In this document: positions 33,801 to 42,359 of the stretch, piece after piece
Numbering within the stretch: the first letter of the stretch is position 1
How the letters are laid out: the number at the start of each line of letters is the position of its first letter
Source: Thraustochytrium sp. TN22
Lineage: Eukaryota; Sar; Bigyra; Thraustochytrida; Thraustochytriidae
Direction of reading: 5' to 3'
Assembly: GCA_013306675.1 (NCBI GenBank)
Contig: JABLUY010000145.1
Span: forward strand, 33,876-97,875
Length of the DNA stretch: 64,000 nucleotides
The notes under the pieces: model-generated
What the model was told of the DNA's origin: nothing
The model's database searches: none
The model's input: only the letters and a program-made list of their open reading frames with translations
Translations under genes and position numbers: made by a program

Positions 33801-35122
33801 GGCCTGGGTCCCGCGCGCCGCCATGCGAGCTGCCACGCGTCGACCGACTCGCCGTAGCATACGGCGCCCGCAAGCAGGTCGGCCACCTCGAGTGCCATGA
33901 GGCGGTCCTCCACTAACTTGGACTGCAGCATGATGCCCAAAACCACGTCCACGCCGCTCTGTAAAACGGGTAGCTGCAGGCATGGCTCGCTTGCGAGGTG
34001 CACCAAGACCTGCATGGCAGTCATGCGCGCCTCCTGCGAGCTGCTCAGCGCCAGCTCCTGGATTGCCAGGAGGCCGCCGTTCTCCACGACGAGTCGCCGG
34101 TCTTTGAGCCGAAAATGCGTGTTCGCCTCGCCCGTGAGGCCCACCAGGATGCGCATCACGACGATGCGGTCTGTGAGGGGCAGCACGGCACTCGGGCTCT
34201 GGCGCATGCGTCGCCACTGCTCAAAGGCATCGGAGAAGACCATGAGCAGGAGCGCTCGGCGGCGCAGCCGGAACTCCACCTGCAAGGTCCCTGCCTTGCG
34301 CCGGTTAAACACCTTGAGCCGGTGCCAGCCCTGGATGAGCACCGCCGCAAGGTGGAACTTGCGGCCCAAGATGCGCGACACCTTCTTCGCGCACCCAAAT
34401 CGGGACATTTTCTCTGGGAGCACATCGACAATGTCGGCGATGAGTTGCGAGAGACGTGTTGTCTCTGCCGTACGGCGCGTTGCCGTGAGATCCACGAACA
34501 GTGCCTTCTCGACCAAGGATGGCATCAAGAGGTCGACGTAGTCCCGCGCCATTTGGTGTCGCCGCAAGAGCTTTACCAGCATCGTGGTCGCGACTTGCCG
34601 GCGTTTTGCCTGCGGCGCGGTGCGCACTTCCGCAATGAGAAGGTCCACGGCGCCCTCGAGCTCTGCCTTGGTCCACTCCTCGGTCTCCCAGTCCTCGTCC
34701 TCGCTCGAATCGTCGGCGGTGTCCGCGAGCTGGCCCGTGTCGCTGGGGTCGCTCGCGACGACGAGGTTCTTCTCGCCTGGCCTTCGGCCCCTGTGACGGC
34801 CAGGACCCTCGCCGCGGAGCCGCAGCGACCGACTGCCGATCTGGCGCACGAGGTGGCTGCGCTCGTCCCGCTCGCGCTTGCGCGCAGCACGGTCCTCCGC
34901 ATGAACTTCCGCCGCTGACCTCTTCGCCTGGTAGCCCCTTCGCACCTCCTCCCGCACCTTGAGCAGCTCATTGGCGAAGTAGTTCTTGAAGGCGAGCGCG
35001 TTGCGCCCGGTCAGCACCGCGCGGTCGCCCACGTCGCCGTACCACGCCTCCCAGTCGTACTCGCGCGTCACCAGCGCCCCCGCCGAGCTCGCGTACTTGA
35101 CCACGCGCTCCTCCAGCGGCAT
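30890..35122 (-). CDS. Large armadillo/HEAT-repeat protein with IQ-like motif
   Basis: A 1410-residue cytoplasmic-type protein, not assigned to a named family. The first 250 residues are charged, with a conserved-looking start (TREYDWEAWYGDVGDRAVLT), an acidic stretch (DSSEDEDWETEEWTK) and helices. An IQ-like motif (VLIQGWHRLKVFNRRK, about residue 260-275) suggests calmodulin or light-chain binding. From about 300 to 1250 the chain is a series of paired helices of armadillo/HEAT type, e.g. GLLAIQELALSSSQEARMTA, IRLGATMVLLKLAS-like and VQAAICYAVSRLASTYPGAR, broken by an Asp/Lys-rich loop near 765-790. The last 100 residues are Pro/Arg/Ala-rich. The ATG at 35122 is the first in frame, 363 bases from the divergent CSPP1-like gene. 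Confidence 0.82.
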   Translation of the reverse strand: MPLEERVVKYASSAGALVTREYDWEAWYGDVGDRAVLTGRNALAFKNYFANELLKVREEVRRGYQAKRSAAEVHAEDRAARKRERDERSHLVRQIGSRSLRLRGEGPGRHRGRRPGEKNLVVASDPSDTGQLADTADDSSEDEDWETEEWTKAELEGAVDLLIAEVRTAPQAKRRQVATTMLVKLLRRHQMARDYVDLLMPSLVEKALFVDLTATRRTAETTRLSQLIADIVDVLPEKMSRFGCAKKVSRILGRKFHLAAVLIQGWHRLKVFNRRKAGTLQVEFRLRRRALLLMVFSDAFEQWRRMRQSPSAVLPLTDRIVVMRILVGLTGEANTHFRLKDRRLVVENGGLLAIQELALSSSQEARMTAMQVLVHLASEPCLQLPVLQSGVDVVLGIMLQSKLVEDRLMALEVADLLAGAVCYGESVDAWQLAWRRAGPRPGSPRKVSIVGPPLSSLRRGLDLGWRVVDAAQRAVDRRRDGGLLRWLRMQLQAPDGIVRLGATMVLLKLASGLCNPQVACVQEKRTLHELSGGYQERLTLRREQFVRALVANLQDEDTAGLRVATLQLLAQLGACSVTRKVLVDAGLPRRILRAVGGAHGLLALVVLACQGERPVQLHPPSMTSASGVRGAERQRPVPDRLQRPLLGVLELDVFAGEAEVRRCAEASLLALVSLQPTSAAKRAFETLVDQYHALDALLSFLFDSEPQANLDRMELSSVAALTLGRASAVCGPGVLVSVSTERQILRLAEPVRILATLRNERSKDNGGVDDDDDDDKVDDGEDDGDDDKRKEKHASWLPESSHDLLLAGAATGCQALCAVARGSACPTVARVLQEHGLVALVGSVVAQHAAARDALERELCCRAATLLAALCPFQGLEKEAVTDLVSEPRSAAECEDDLLEACEDDVEAEARIVVSRARKNAKRASEQGLRGLGWVDMQSRLRSPGARALAEAIVEACGASLLAGLGNAADVEVQAAICYAVSRLASTYPGARAMLRRGAVQVMERLLPGRSEVGEDQRPVPEQAARLAAVPASFFTMCAALARALSGKVALLASDALRQALDVLCLLSPAADPRLHGEAALVIARVANTSHPVHGSCNEMVLRGRYNCSKPLFALAAGSHLPGRVRLHALVALAQLAEDELVAVPKLVRGGAVQTLGAVLEELDARDDAEADALLAQALRILHAVVGYMMGAHQGRVLDEGIAVVLQRLAGRKASGQVSPSRVLTGQPTVGEMARVVLEGLNLALRFGPEVARKIALVGDPSAEAAMAEPLVREVVDEEALREDLTDHIANPFGDRAELGLVLKMPQRRLQRKAEVASPSRARRPPRRPPHQDAEQGVGVLPAAAESSALLGLGLSAASSLEATPVPSASAFRRPRLDLRQTRPPGRRPAAAAPAPAPAAARTTSNQAPS

Positions 35123-35484
35123 CCTGCCGCGGCGCGCCCGCGCGCGCGCGCGCGCCGGCCTCTGCCGCCCAGTGCCGTCTCAAGCCCTCGCCCCCCTGCC
35201 GCGACGCTGCCGCATCCACGACTCGGAGTGGCAGCCTGAGCTTGATGTCCGCGACCCGGCTCTCGAAACCGTCAAGCGCGCACTGCGTGGTTCGCTTTCT
35301 GCTCTCCAGCTCCTTTTTTCTCAAGAGGGCTCGCCGCGTGGCGCGCGGCGGCGCGGCGCGGCGCAGCGCGGCGCAGCGCGGCGCAGCGCGGCGAGGCGAG
35401 GCGAGGTGCTGCGAGGCGGGACGCAGCAAAGGCGCGGGCGGCGGCGAAGGCACCGCCTTGGCGGCGAGAACTGCACACGCAGGC
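35123..35484. other. Divergent promoter region
   Basis: No gene. It is 362 bases between the armadillo gene (minus) and the CSPP1-like gene (plus). It contains an imperfect (GGCGCAGC)n-type tandem repeat at about 35348-35408 and ACTCGGAGTGG at about 35221. Confidence 0.5.
35348..35408. repeat. GCGGCGCAGC-type tandem repeat
   Basis: Degenerate tandem copies of GCGGCGCAGC ending in a GGCGA run, about 80 bases upstream of the chosen ATG of the CSPP1-like gene. Confidence 0.7.
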
Positions 35485-38400
35485 ATGGACCCGCTCGGCA
35501 AGGACCAGCTCTTCGCGCCGCGGGCGCCCGCGGCGGCGGCGGGCTTGTGGGCCAAGCTCGGCGGCAACGCGGCCGGCGCGCAGCAGGACGCCGCGGCCAG
35601 GGAGTCGAGCTCACGCGAGGAGCGCCTACGCAGGCGCGCGCAGGAGCGCTCGCGGCGGGGGTCGCATGGCGGCAGCGGAGGCGGTTTGCAACATGTCCAG
35701 CTTGAGGCTCCCGCGCCGGCGCCAGCGGCGGAGCAGCGCGCGCAGGCGCCGGCGCAACAGCAAGGCACAGCACATCTCTTCGCAAGCGAGGCGACGAAGC
35801 TTGCGGATCTCTTCCATGCCGTCGAGCATCATGAGCCTGCCGCAGCGCAGGCGCCCGATGCCGCCGCACAGCGTGCTGCCGAGCGCCGGCGACAGGCCTA
35901 CGAGGCCAAGCGCCAGCGTTTCCAGGACAAGGCACGCGACAATGAACGGGCAAGGCAGCAACAGACCCGCAAAGGGTCTGCTGAAGTCGCAGCAGCCCGT
36001 CAGCGCCCCTTAGACGAGCCCGCACGGCACGAGGCGCCCATGCCCATGTTGTCGCCACACCCGGCGCAGCCGGGTCCGCAGGCACGTGCGGGATTCACAG
36101 AGCAGCCGCTTCGCGTGAGTGGATCGCCGCAGCGGCTCGCACCCGACTTGCGAACGAAAAATGAGGTCTCTGAGGTTCCCGCACGCTCTCCTCAGGTGCC
36201 CGAACCCATGGTGCGGGCACAGCCTTCACCAGCAAGAAATGTGCACATGCAGCCGAGTTACGCTGATCAGCGGGCGGAGGTGGATGCGCGCACCCAGTAC
36301 GCTCACGACCTGGAGCAGCAGATGCGTGAGAAGCGTCTGCGCGAGGAACAGGACCGAGCGCTAGACCAGACCAGCGCGGTGCAATCAGAGCAAACGTTTG
36401 ACGTCGAGCAGCGATTAAATGCAAGAGCGCAGTACGCGCGCGACCTCGAGCAGCAAATGCAGGGAAAGCGCTTGCGCGAGGAGCGAGACAAGAGTGCTTC
36501 ATCGCATGCTGGCTCGATGCAAGCGAGACAACACCCTGCCGCTGAACAGCGCACAGATGACAGAGCGCAGTATGCGCGCGACCTTGAGCAGCAAATGTAC
36601 GAGAAGCGTCTGCGCGAGGAGCAGGATCGAGCCCTAGAGCAGGTCAGCGGGATACACCCTCGACAGCATGCTGACACTGAGCAGCGGCTGGACGCACGGG
36701 TGCAGTACGCGCGCGAACTCGAGCAGCAAATGCACGAAAAACGCCTGAGGGAGGAGCGGGAAAGGCTCCTGGAGAGGAACGGTCCAGCGCAGCACGTCAG
36801 AGCGGGCGACCAGCGCAACGAGCTTGACGCACGAGCTCAGTACGCCCGCGACCTTGAGCAGCAAATGCATGAGAAGCGTTTGCGCGAGGAGCAGGAGAAG
36901 GCGCTGGCCAGGATGGGGCCGAGTGATGCAAACTACGCGGCGGACAGGAACGCCGAGGCGCTGGATGCGCGCGCACAGTACGCACGTGACCTCGAGCAGC
37001 AGATTCACGCGAAAAAGCTGCGTGAGGAGCAGGAGCGGCTCCTGTCGCGCGGCATTGGAGCAGCGACGGACCTCTCGGGCCAAGGCATGCTGCTTGGGAA
37101 CGAGGTAGATGCCAAGACACGGTACGCGCGAGAGCTGGAGCAACAGATCCACGAGAAGCGCGTTCGTGAGCAGCAGGACAAGATTGGCGCGCGGCTGGAG
37201 ACATCTGCGTCACGAAGCTTGGGTCCAGGGTGGGGCTCGAGTGAGGACGAGATGAAAATGGCCAAGAAGGCGGAATACGCGCGATACCTGGAGCAACAGA
37301 TGTTGGAGAAGAAGGCGCGGGAAGCGCAGGAGCGCTCGGCCCGACGCGGCTTGCATGCGCATGCGCAGGCGCAGGCGCAACTAAAGCAGCAGCCTTCGAT
37401 ACCACAGCTGTCGCAACGCCACGGCGGCCCACAACTTGGTTTCGACATGGGCTTGCCGTTCCAGGCGACGTCTGCGACGCAGCAGCTGCAGCAGCATCAA
37501 CATTTTCCTCACATGGGGCAGCCGTCCATGCAGCAGCCGCTCGGGTACTACGCAGACCCGAGCGGGTTCGCTCCGCATATGCAGCCGTCGCTGCACCTGT
37601 ACCCGCAGCAGCAACAAGGTGCCCCCCCATTCCAGCAGTACCCGTCGCCGCCTTTGCAGCAGGCCCATCAGCATCAGTTTCCGCCTCAGCAGCATCCACC
37701 GCCGCCGCTGGGACTGAGCGAGGTGCCTGCCCTCCCGCTCGGCGGGAGACAGGCGGCGCCGCCGTTCGCGCAGCCGGGGCCGCAGCATGGAGCCGCGCCG
37801 CCGCTCGCAAGCGGACGAAGTGCCGGGACAACCTCGCCCTCGCGGGGCAGTATTCCGAGGTTCACGAGCCTCATGATGGACCCGTCGGACCCTGCCGTGC
37901 AGGCCGAGCTGGCAGAGAAGCGCATGAGGCAATTGGCCCAGCGCGACGAGCTGCGGATGCAGATGCAAAAGGACCAGGAGCGCAAGGACCGCGAAAAGGC
38001 TGAGCGCGAGCGGTTGGAGCGCGAGGACGAGGAGCGGCTGGAACGCGAGCGACGCGAGATGCAGGACGCGCTGGACCGCGAAAAGCAGGCGCAGAAGCGA
38101 AACAAGGAGCACCAGGAGACCTTGGAGCAGCAGATCGCGGAGAAAAAGCGGCAGCGCGAGCAGGAGGAGCTGGAGCGCAAGCGCTCTGAGGACGCCGAAG
38201 ACGAGCGCATTGCGCGAGAGCGCAAGGAACTCGAAACCAGGTTCAACGCGCCGCGTCGGCCTTCGCAAGATGCGCCGAGTAGCGCGCGGTCCCCCGCGCA
38301 GCCGGCGCTGGCAGACAAGGCCGGCCTCTTCGACCCTGCATCGCCTGCGGCGCCTGGAGCGCGCGGGCCGCTCCCGGGCACGGCACAGCTCTTCGGGGGC

Positions 38401-39453
38401 GTAGACTCGGAGCCGACGCCCGCGGACGGGCCGCCGAGCCAGCGGCCCTTTTCGAGGCGGAGCTCCGGGTCTGCTGCACCCCGGCCGCCTTCGACGGCGG
38501 CATCCGAGGCACCACTGCCGCCGGCGCGAGGCGGCCGAGGAGGGCGCGGCTCCGAGTCCTCTCGCGCTCGCGACGACGCCTTGCAGACGCTGCTGCAGGA
38601 GACCGCAGCGGCGCGGAGCGAGCAGGCGCGCACGCGGGAGGCGCTGGAGGAGCTGCGCGAGCAGCTCGCAGACCTCAAGCAGCAGGACACGAGCGTGGAC
38701 CGCGCGGACACCGACTTCAACAGCCGCGTCCTGGGCTACAGGCCGGCTTCGCAGAGCGGCCCGCCGCGCGGCGGTCGCGGGAGCCGCGCGCTGCGCGACG
38801 CCGGCCTCCGCATCTCAGCGGCCTCGCGAGGGGGGCTGTGCTCCCCGAGAAGCAGCCTCGCATCCCCAGCGCTGCAGCTCGTGCACTCGCTGTACCCGAC
38901 GCAGGATGTGCTGCAGAGCCCGGGCGCGGACCGCACGCTGCGCAGTGAGTCGCGTTTCATCCTGCCGAGCGGAAAGGCGCTTAGCGCGCGCACGCTCAAC
39001 AGCCGCTTGGACGACGAGGACGAGAACAGGCCGGGGGCGAAGAACCGCAGCGCGCCGTCTCCGTGTCCCTCCAAGGCACGCGTGCTCTCCCATGCGGTTC
39101 CCTCGCCTCCCAAGGCCGCGGCTGCCGGGGCAAGGACCTCGGCGCCGCCGCCACCCGCGCCGCCTCCGTTGCTGCAGCTTCAACACAAGAAGCCCCTGGG
39201 GCGCGAAGACGACGTCTCCGAGCACGCCTTTGACATCCACCGCGTGCACCAGCACAACCGCGAGCGCCTGGCGAAGCTGGAGCGCATCGGCGACTGCTCT
39301 AAGCTGCGCGGCGACCAGCTCGACGCATTCCTGGAGGACTTCCTCAGCGCTGCCGCCCCGTCGAGGCCGCTGGTGCCCGCCCGCTCCGAGGACAAGACGC
39401 TCTCGTGCGAGACGCGCTGGCTGCCTGCGCACGCGGCGGACGCCTCCCTGTAG
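35485..39453 (+). CDS. CSPP1-like repeat coiled-coil protein (centrosome/ciliary candidate)
   Basis: A 1322-residue protein with eight repeats of about 45 residues between residues about 265 and 620, each centred on AQYARDLEQQMHEKRLREEQ. The Y-A-x-x-L-x-x-Q-I/M-x-E-K-x-x-R-E pattern is that of centrosome and spindle pole protein CSPP1 and relatives. A Gln/Pro-rich linker follows, then a long coiled coil (about 815-930) that again contains LEQQIAEKKRQREQEELE, and further on a coil with REALEELREQLADLKQQ. Near the C terminus HQHNRERLAKLERIG resembles the short motif found in this group. The frame is open back to an ATG at 35245, but the upstream part is repeat-derived, so I took MDPLGKDQLF at 35485. 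Coiled coil is certain; the CSPP1 relation is inference. Confidence 0.7.
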   Translation: MDPLGKDQLFAPRAPAAAAGLWAKLGGNAAGAQQDAAARESSSREERLRRRAQERSRRGSHGGSGGGLQHVQLEAPAPAPAAEQRAQAPAQQQGTAHLFASEATKLADLFHAVEHHEPAAAQAPDAAAQRAAERRRQAYEAKRQRFQDKARDNERARQQQTRKGSAEVAAARQRPLDEPARHEAPMPMLSPHPAQPGPQARAGFTEQPLRVSGSPQRLAPDLRTKNEVSEVPARSPQVPEPMVRAQPSPARNVHMQPSYADQRAEVDARTQYAHDLEQQMREKRLREEQDRALDQTSAVQSEQTFDVEQRLNARAQYARDLEQQMQGKRLREERDKSASSHAGSMQARQHPAAEQRTDDRAQYARDLEQQMYEKRLREEQDRALEQVSGIHPRQHADTEQRLDARVQYARELEQQMHEKRLREERERLLERNGPAQHVRAGDQRNELDARAQYARDLEQQMHEKRLREEQEKALARMGPSDANYAADRNAEALDARAQYARDLEQQIHAKKLREEQERLLSRGIGAATDLSGQGMLLGNEVDAKTRYARELEQQIHEKRVREQQDKIGARLETSASRSLGPGWGSSEDEMKMAKKAEYARYLEQQMLEKKAREAQERSARRGLHAHAQAQAQLKQQPSIPQLSQRHGGPQLGFDMGLPFQATSATQQLQQHQHFPHMGQPSMQQPLGYYADPSGFAPHMQPSLHLYPQQQQGAPPFQQYPSPPLQQAHQHQFPPQQHPPPPLGLSEVPALPLGGRQAAPPFAQPGPQHGAAPPLASGRSAGTTSPSRGSIPRFTSLMMDPSDPAVQAELAEKRMRQLAQRDELRMQMQKDQERKDREKAERERLEREDEERLERERREMQDALDREKQAQKRNKEHQETLEQQIAEKKRQREQEELERKRSEDAEDERIARERKELETRFNAPRRPSQDAPSSARSPAQPALADKAGLFDPASPAAPGARGPLPGTAQLFGGVDSEPTPADGPPSQRPFSRRSSGSAAPRPPSTAASEAPLPPARGGRGGRGSESSRARDDALQTLLQETAAARSEQARTREALEELREQLADLKQQDTSVDRADTDFNSRVLGYRPASQSGPPRGGRGSRALRDAGLRISAASRGGLCSPRSSLASPALQLVHSLYPTQDVLQSPGADRTLRSESRFILPSGKALSARTLNSRLDDEDENRPGAKNRSAPSPCPSKARVLSHAVPSPPKAAAAGARTSAPPPPAPPPLLQLQHKKPLGREDDVSEHAFDIHRVHQHNRERLAKLERIGDCSKLRGDQLDAFLEDFLSAAAPSRPLVPARSEDKTLSCETRWLPAHAADASL

Positions 39454-39622
39454 ACTCCCCTCGACACGGGGCTCGCGAGCCTCGGAGTCTGTTTGACTGA
39501 CTTGTTCGCTTTGGAGAAGAGGCCTCTGTTTTTTCCCTCGGAGTCCGAGTGCGAGTTACTGTTGGAGCACGCACGTCCTGTCCGCAACCGTTTCAGACGC
39601 GAGCGCGACGGCCCGGACCGCG

Positions 39623-39629
39623 TATAGTA
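39623..39629 (+). promoter_or_regulatory. TATA-like element upstream of RPB5
   Basis: TATAGTA in an otherwise GC-rich stretch, 73-79 bases upstream of the RPB5 ATG, where a core promoter would lie. The match is weak and isolated. Confidence 0.25.
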
Positions 39630-39701
39630 CAGGCGTGGCGCCGTCGAGCCTGGGCGCCAGTCGCGGTCGCGGGCGCGCGGGCGCGGGCGGCGCGCGGCGC
39701 G

Positions 39702-40334
39702 ATGGGGGACGAGGTGTCGGTGACGGACGTGTTCCGCGTGGTGCGGACGCTGGCGAGCCTGCTGCGGCACCGCGGGTACAATGCGGACGTGTGGAAGGAC
39801 CTGACGCTGGACGCCTTCATCCGGCGGTACTGCGGCCCGGACAACAAGCTGGAGCTGTCGGCGCTGGACCTGGACGCGCACTTCTTGCACAAGGACACGG
39901 GCGAGAAGATCATGGCGCGCTTCCCGCATGAAGAGAAGGTGGGCGTGGCGCCCATCCGCAGCTTTTCGGAGGAGATGGTCAAGCAGGGGTGCTTGCGCGG
40001 CATCCTCGTGCTGCGCGACAGCATCTCGCCCTTTGGTCGTCAGGCCATCCAGGTGTCCAAGCCGGCCTGCACATTGGAGTACTTTAGCTACGCTGAGCTT
40101 AAGTTTGACCTCGTCACGCACGAGATGGTGCCCAAGCACGAGGTGCTCGGCGAGGCCGAGAAGAATCTGCTTCTAAGGCGCTTCAAGATCAAGGCCGAGC
40201 AGCTGCCGCGCATGCGTCACAACGACCCTGTCGCGCGCTACTACGGCCTGTCCAAGGGCACGGTCGTGCGCATCACGCGCAAGAGTGACACCGCTGGCTC
40301 CTACGTCACGTATCGCATCGTGACCGGTGGCTAG
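39702..40334 (+). CDS. POLR2E: DNA-directed RNA polymerase subunit RPB5 (shared by Pol I, II and III)
   Basis: A 210-residue subunit common to the three nuclear RNA polymerases; it forms part of the lower jaw that contacts downstream DNA. The N-terminal jaw domain has VFRVVRTLASLLRHRGYNAD and LDLDAHFLHKDTGEKIMARF-like segments. The C-terminal assembly domain, shared with archaeal RpoH, is strongly conserved: MVPKHEVLGEAEKNLLLRRF, QLPRMRHNDPVARYYGLSKG and TVVRITRKSDTAGSYVTYRI. Length matches the human and yeast proteins (210 and 215). The ATG at 39702 is followed by MGDEVSVTDVF. It lies 248 bases after the CSPP1-like gene on the same strand. RPB6 lies about 25 kb away, unlinked functionally. 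Confidence 0.97.
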   Translation: MGDEVSVTDVFRVVRTLASLLRHRGYNADVWKDLTLDAFIRRYCGPDNKLELSALDLDAHFLHKDTGEKIMARFPHEEKVGVAPIRSFSEEMVKQGCLRGILVLRDSISPFGRQAIQVSKPACTLEYFSYAELKFDLVTHEMVPKHEVLGEAEKNLLLRRFKIKAEQLPRMRHNDPVARYYGLSKGTVVRITRKSDTAGSYVTYRIVTGG

Positions 40335-41048
40335 CTAGCTAGCTAGCGAACTTCTTCGCCAACACCTGGCTGGCCTGGCTGCCTGGCTGAGTTGGCTCGC
40401 TCTCTCTCGCTCGCGCGCTGTCCGCCACCGCCACCGTAGCACACATGTACCCTGTTTGGCGGCGTTTGGCGGCGCCGGCCGACCTGTGCCGCGCCGGCGA
40501 GGCCCTCCTCTTGACTTGACCAAGACTCTTACCAAGTAGAAAGCATCAGCTCTTCAAAAGTTAGTTTGGAAGCTCTCTTTCAACAAAGGAAAATCATGCA
40601 CCCTCGACCGTGAAGCCCTCATGCCGCGCCCCGCCTCTGTGAGGTCCCACGTCCACGCCCTCAGCCTCCCTCGTTAGTACGGCGCCTTGCCTCCCTGCCT
40701 CCGGTGGTGCCCGGGAGCCATGATAACGCCGCCCAGCTCTCCGGAAACTCGCCCAAAGTCTCCCGAACGACTCCGAGGGCCACGTGGCCGGGCGGGAGCC
40801 CGCCGGAGCGGGCGTCGCGGCGCCCGGCGCGGCCCCGCGCGGAGACCCGCGCAGCGGTCCTGGCGCTCAGCTGGCGCGGCGGGCGGCGCCGGTTAGGCCC
40901 CTTGGGCGGCGGGATAGGGCGTTCCGAAAACGTGGCGGCGGAGGGCCTCACGCCGCACTGCAGCGCGGCGGCGGCGGCGCGCGGCGGGCAGACCGGAAGC
41001 GGCGCGGGCGGCGGCGGCGGCGGCGGCGCGGGCGGCGGCGCAGGCAAG
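40335..41048. other. Intergenic region
   Basis: No supported gene. Just after the RPB5 stop it has a run of CTAG units (40331-40348). A CTTCAAAAGTTAGTTTGGAAG stretch lies near 40552. The final 150 bases are GGC-rich leader of the next gene. Confidence 0.5.
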
Positions 41049-42359
41049 ATGGGCAAGGCCAAGGCCAAGGGCGCGGCCGGCGCCGGCAAGGCGGCCGAGA
41101 AGAAGCGGGAGAAGATCGTGGAGGACAAGCTCTTCGGCATGAAGAACGCCAAGGGGCGCAAGGCGCGCGCCATGGCCAAGCAGGTGCAGGCGTCGGTGCA
41201 GGGCGGGCGCGGCGGCGAGGCGGCGGCCGCCAAGCGCGCCGCGGAGAACAAGAAGGCCAAGGAGGCGCAGAAGGCCGCGGAGAAGGAGATGCTCGACCTG
41301 CTGGGCGACGCTTACGCGCTCTCGGGCAAGGGCAAGATCAAGTCCAAGGAGCAGAAGAAGGCGAAGAAGCGCGTGGACGAGGAGAACAAGGCCAAGGCCG
41401 AGGAGGCCGCCGCGAAGCAGGCCGAGGAGGACGAGCGCGACTTTGGCATGCCCATTTGCCCGCTGCGCGAGGTCTTCGGCCTTGGCCAAAAGGCCGTCGT
41501 GGAGCGCATCTGCGTCGAGCTCGTGCACAAGGACAACCTGGCGTCCAAGGCCTTTGACGGCTCGCCGTGCCTCAACATCAAGATCGTGGACGGCACCACG
41601 CTCAACCCGATGACCATGGTGCTCATCGGCGAGAGCCCGCAGTCCTTCAACCTCAAGGCGGGCATGATTTTGGACATCCGCAACGTGACGGCCATGGTGC
41701 GCGGCCAGCGCGTGCTCTTTGAGGTGCCCAAGGGTGCCCAGGGCCTCTCACAGCCGGACCCGGGCGTGGAGACCTCCATCACGGAGGCGAGCGAGCGCCT
41801 CACCAAGTACATCAAGGAGAAGATCGTCGAGGAGGAGGAGATCCGCGAGCGCGGCGGCATTCCCATCGAGGAGCGCATTGAGGAGGCGCGCGCCAACTTG
41901 ACGGGCGAGCTCACGCCCGTCACCAAGGAGCGCTTTTTCGCGTGGAAGGAAAAGAAGCGCAAGGAGCGCGAGGAGGCCGAGCAGAAGGCCGTCGAGGCCA
42001 ACAAGAAGGGCAAGGCTGGTGCCGTGCTCAGCGGCCGCGCCCTCTTCCAGTTCGACCAGTCCGTCTTCCAGGACGATGACGGCGCCATGGATAACGACGG
42101 CTACGCGCTCGACGAGGAGTACGAGGCCAACGGCCCTGAGGCGACCAACCGCTGGAACCAGGGCCAGGATGACGATGGCGATGATGATGACGAGGATGAC
42201 GAAGATGACACCGACGCTGAGGACGACGGCACCACGGGCGCGGGCGCAAAGCCGCCAGCAGCGCCTGGCAAGGACGAGACGCTGTACCTGGAGGGCGACG
42301 ACGATGACCTGGACGACCTCGATGATGATGATGACGACGATGATGATGACGACGAATAG
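41049..42359 (+). CDS. ZC3H15/DFRP1 (Tma46)-like protein with central OB-fold-like domain instead of CCCH fingers
   Basis: A 436-residue protein that looks like the DRG-GTPase partner DFRP1/ZC3H15 at both ends. The N terminus has the family start (AEKKREKIVEDKLFGMKNAK) and a Lys/Ala-rich helix. The C terminus carries the DRG-binding region: EERIEEARANLTGELTPVTK, RFFAWKEKKRKEREEAEQK and GAVLSGRALFQFDQSVFQDD, then a long acidic tail. Between them, at about residues 135-235, the usual two CCCH zinc fingers are absent: the segment has only three cysteines and instead reads as a five-strand barrel (VVERICVELVHKD, CLNIKIVDGT, TMVLIGES, GMILDIRNVTAMVRG, RVLFEV), most like an OB fold. Known relatives act with DRG1 on translating ribosomes. 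The ATG at 41049 follows a GGC-rich leader. Confidence 0.85.
   Translation: MGKAKAKGAAGAGKAAEKKREKIVEDKLFGMKNAKGRKARAMAKQVQASVQGGRGGEAAAAKRAAENKKAKEAQKAAEKEMLDLLGDAYALSGKGKIKSKEQKKAKKRVDEENKAKAEEAAAKQAEEDERDFGMPICPLREVFGLGQKAVVERICVELVHKDNLASKAFDGSPCLNIKIVDGTTLNPMTMVLIGESPQSFNLKAGMILDIRNVTAMVRGQRVLFEVPKGAQGLSQPDPGVETSITEASERLTKYIKEKIVEEEEIRERGGIPIEERIEEARANLTGELTPVTKERFFAWKEKKRKEREEAEQKAVEANKKGKAGAVLSGRALFQFDQSVFQDDDGAMDNDGYALDEEYEANGPEATNRWNQGQDDDGDDDDEDDEDDTDAEDDGTTGAGAKPPAAPGKDETLYLEGDDDDLDDLDDDDDDDDDDDE

Noticed and set aside
14365-40334. RPB6 and RPB5 as a functional RNA polymerase cluster
   Set aside because: They are 25 kb apart with a dozen unrelated genes between them; co-location is most likely chance.
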